The notes under the pieces were generated by a model. The model ran no database searches, was not told the DNA's origin, and saw nothing but the letters and a program-made list of their open reading frames with translations. Shown here piece after piece: positions 39,246 to 39,246 of a DNA stretch of 39,246 bases. The stretch lies in the NCBI GenBank assembly GCA_035652335.1, contig DASRDZ010000058.1:1-39246 (forward strand). Direction: 5' to 3'. How positions within the stretch are numbered: the first letter of the stretch is position 1; every line of letters starts with the position of its first letter. The DNA comes from DASRDZ01 sp035652335. Its GTDB lineage: Bacteria > Chloroflexota > Dormibacteria > Aeolococcales > Aeolococcaceae. Both the position numbers and the translations under genes were made by a program.

Positions 39246-39246
39246 G

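Noticed and set aside
1..39246. Mobile elements, CRISPR, rRNA or tRNA genes
   Set aside because: No transposase, integrase, regularly spaced repeats, T-arm GGTTCGAATCC-type sequences or rRNA-like blocks were seen on either strand; base composition is even.

Overview
The window is a chromosomal stretch of a very GC-rich bacterium (roughly 70% GC or more by eye, with strong G/C preference at third codon positions). The family mix is an ECF sigma factor with a DUF5667-like anti-sigma partner, DUF6457, DUF3048, a mycothiol-dependent-isomerase-type protein, NuoA/NuoB, TreYZ, GH15 and a DhmA-like haloalkane dehalogenase. This points to Actinomycetota or to a neighbouring high-GC Terrabacteria lineage such as Chloroflexota or Dormibacterota; I cannot place it more closely by eye. 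I saw no rRNA, tRNA, CRISPR array, insertion sequence, integrase or phage gene, and base use looks even throughout.

Layout. 1-710 (-): the start of a complex I operon (nuoA, nuoB cut by the edge). 738-4609 (-): patatin-like protein, DUF3048 lipoprotein and a CBS-citrate synthase fusion. 4683-4943 (+): a small DUF6457 protein. 4940-9586 (-): a four-gene overlapping operon for a pyruvate-oxidase-like ThDP enzyme, a small membrane protein, a gluconate-2-dehydrogenase subunit-3-like protein and a GMC flavoprotein. 9696-12562 (+): GH15 enzyme and a mandelate-racemase-type enolase. 12559-17534 (-): DJ-1/PfpI protein, a Pro-rich small ORF, TreY and TreZ (trehalose from alpha-glucan). 17625-18382 (-): SRPBCC protein and a small ORF. 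18492-20507 (+): S9 peptidase. 20543-23713: zinc-ribbon protein, sigma/anti-sigma pair, a secreted repeat protein and a lipoprotein. 23863-26705: dehalogenase (-) and MalQ (+), divergent. 26813-28898 (+): double zinc-ribbon protein and MmgE/PrpD protein. 28895-32753 (-): uncharacterised protein, fused GMC oxidoreductase and diacylglycerol-kinase-like protein. 32803-39245: mycothiol-type enzyme, a large hybrid sensor kinase, two small proteins, and a NarL-type regulator facing a HisKA_3 sensor kinase cut by the edge.

Metabolic theme: reserve alpha-glucan and trehalose handling (GH15, TreY, TreZ, MalQ) together with flavin- and ThDP-dependent oxidation that could feed electrons to a respiratory chain (two GMC systems, the pyruvate-oxidase-like enzyme, complex I), plus citrate synthase and PrpD-type enzymes.

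Two organisational habits stand out. First, genes within operons overlap by 4 nt (ATGA/GTGA), and three of seven convergent gene pairs share a CTAG in which the two TAG stops interlock. Second, at least eleven start codons, nearly all of them at operon heads, have a -10-like hexamer (TANNNT, GACAAT or CATAGT) ending only 6-9 nt upstream and no Shine-Dalgarno sequence, which implies widespread leaderless transcripts. The least described parts are the ThDP/membrane/GMC operon, the lipid-flavoured fused-GMC operon, and the sigma/anti-sigma/secreted-protein cluster.
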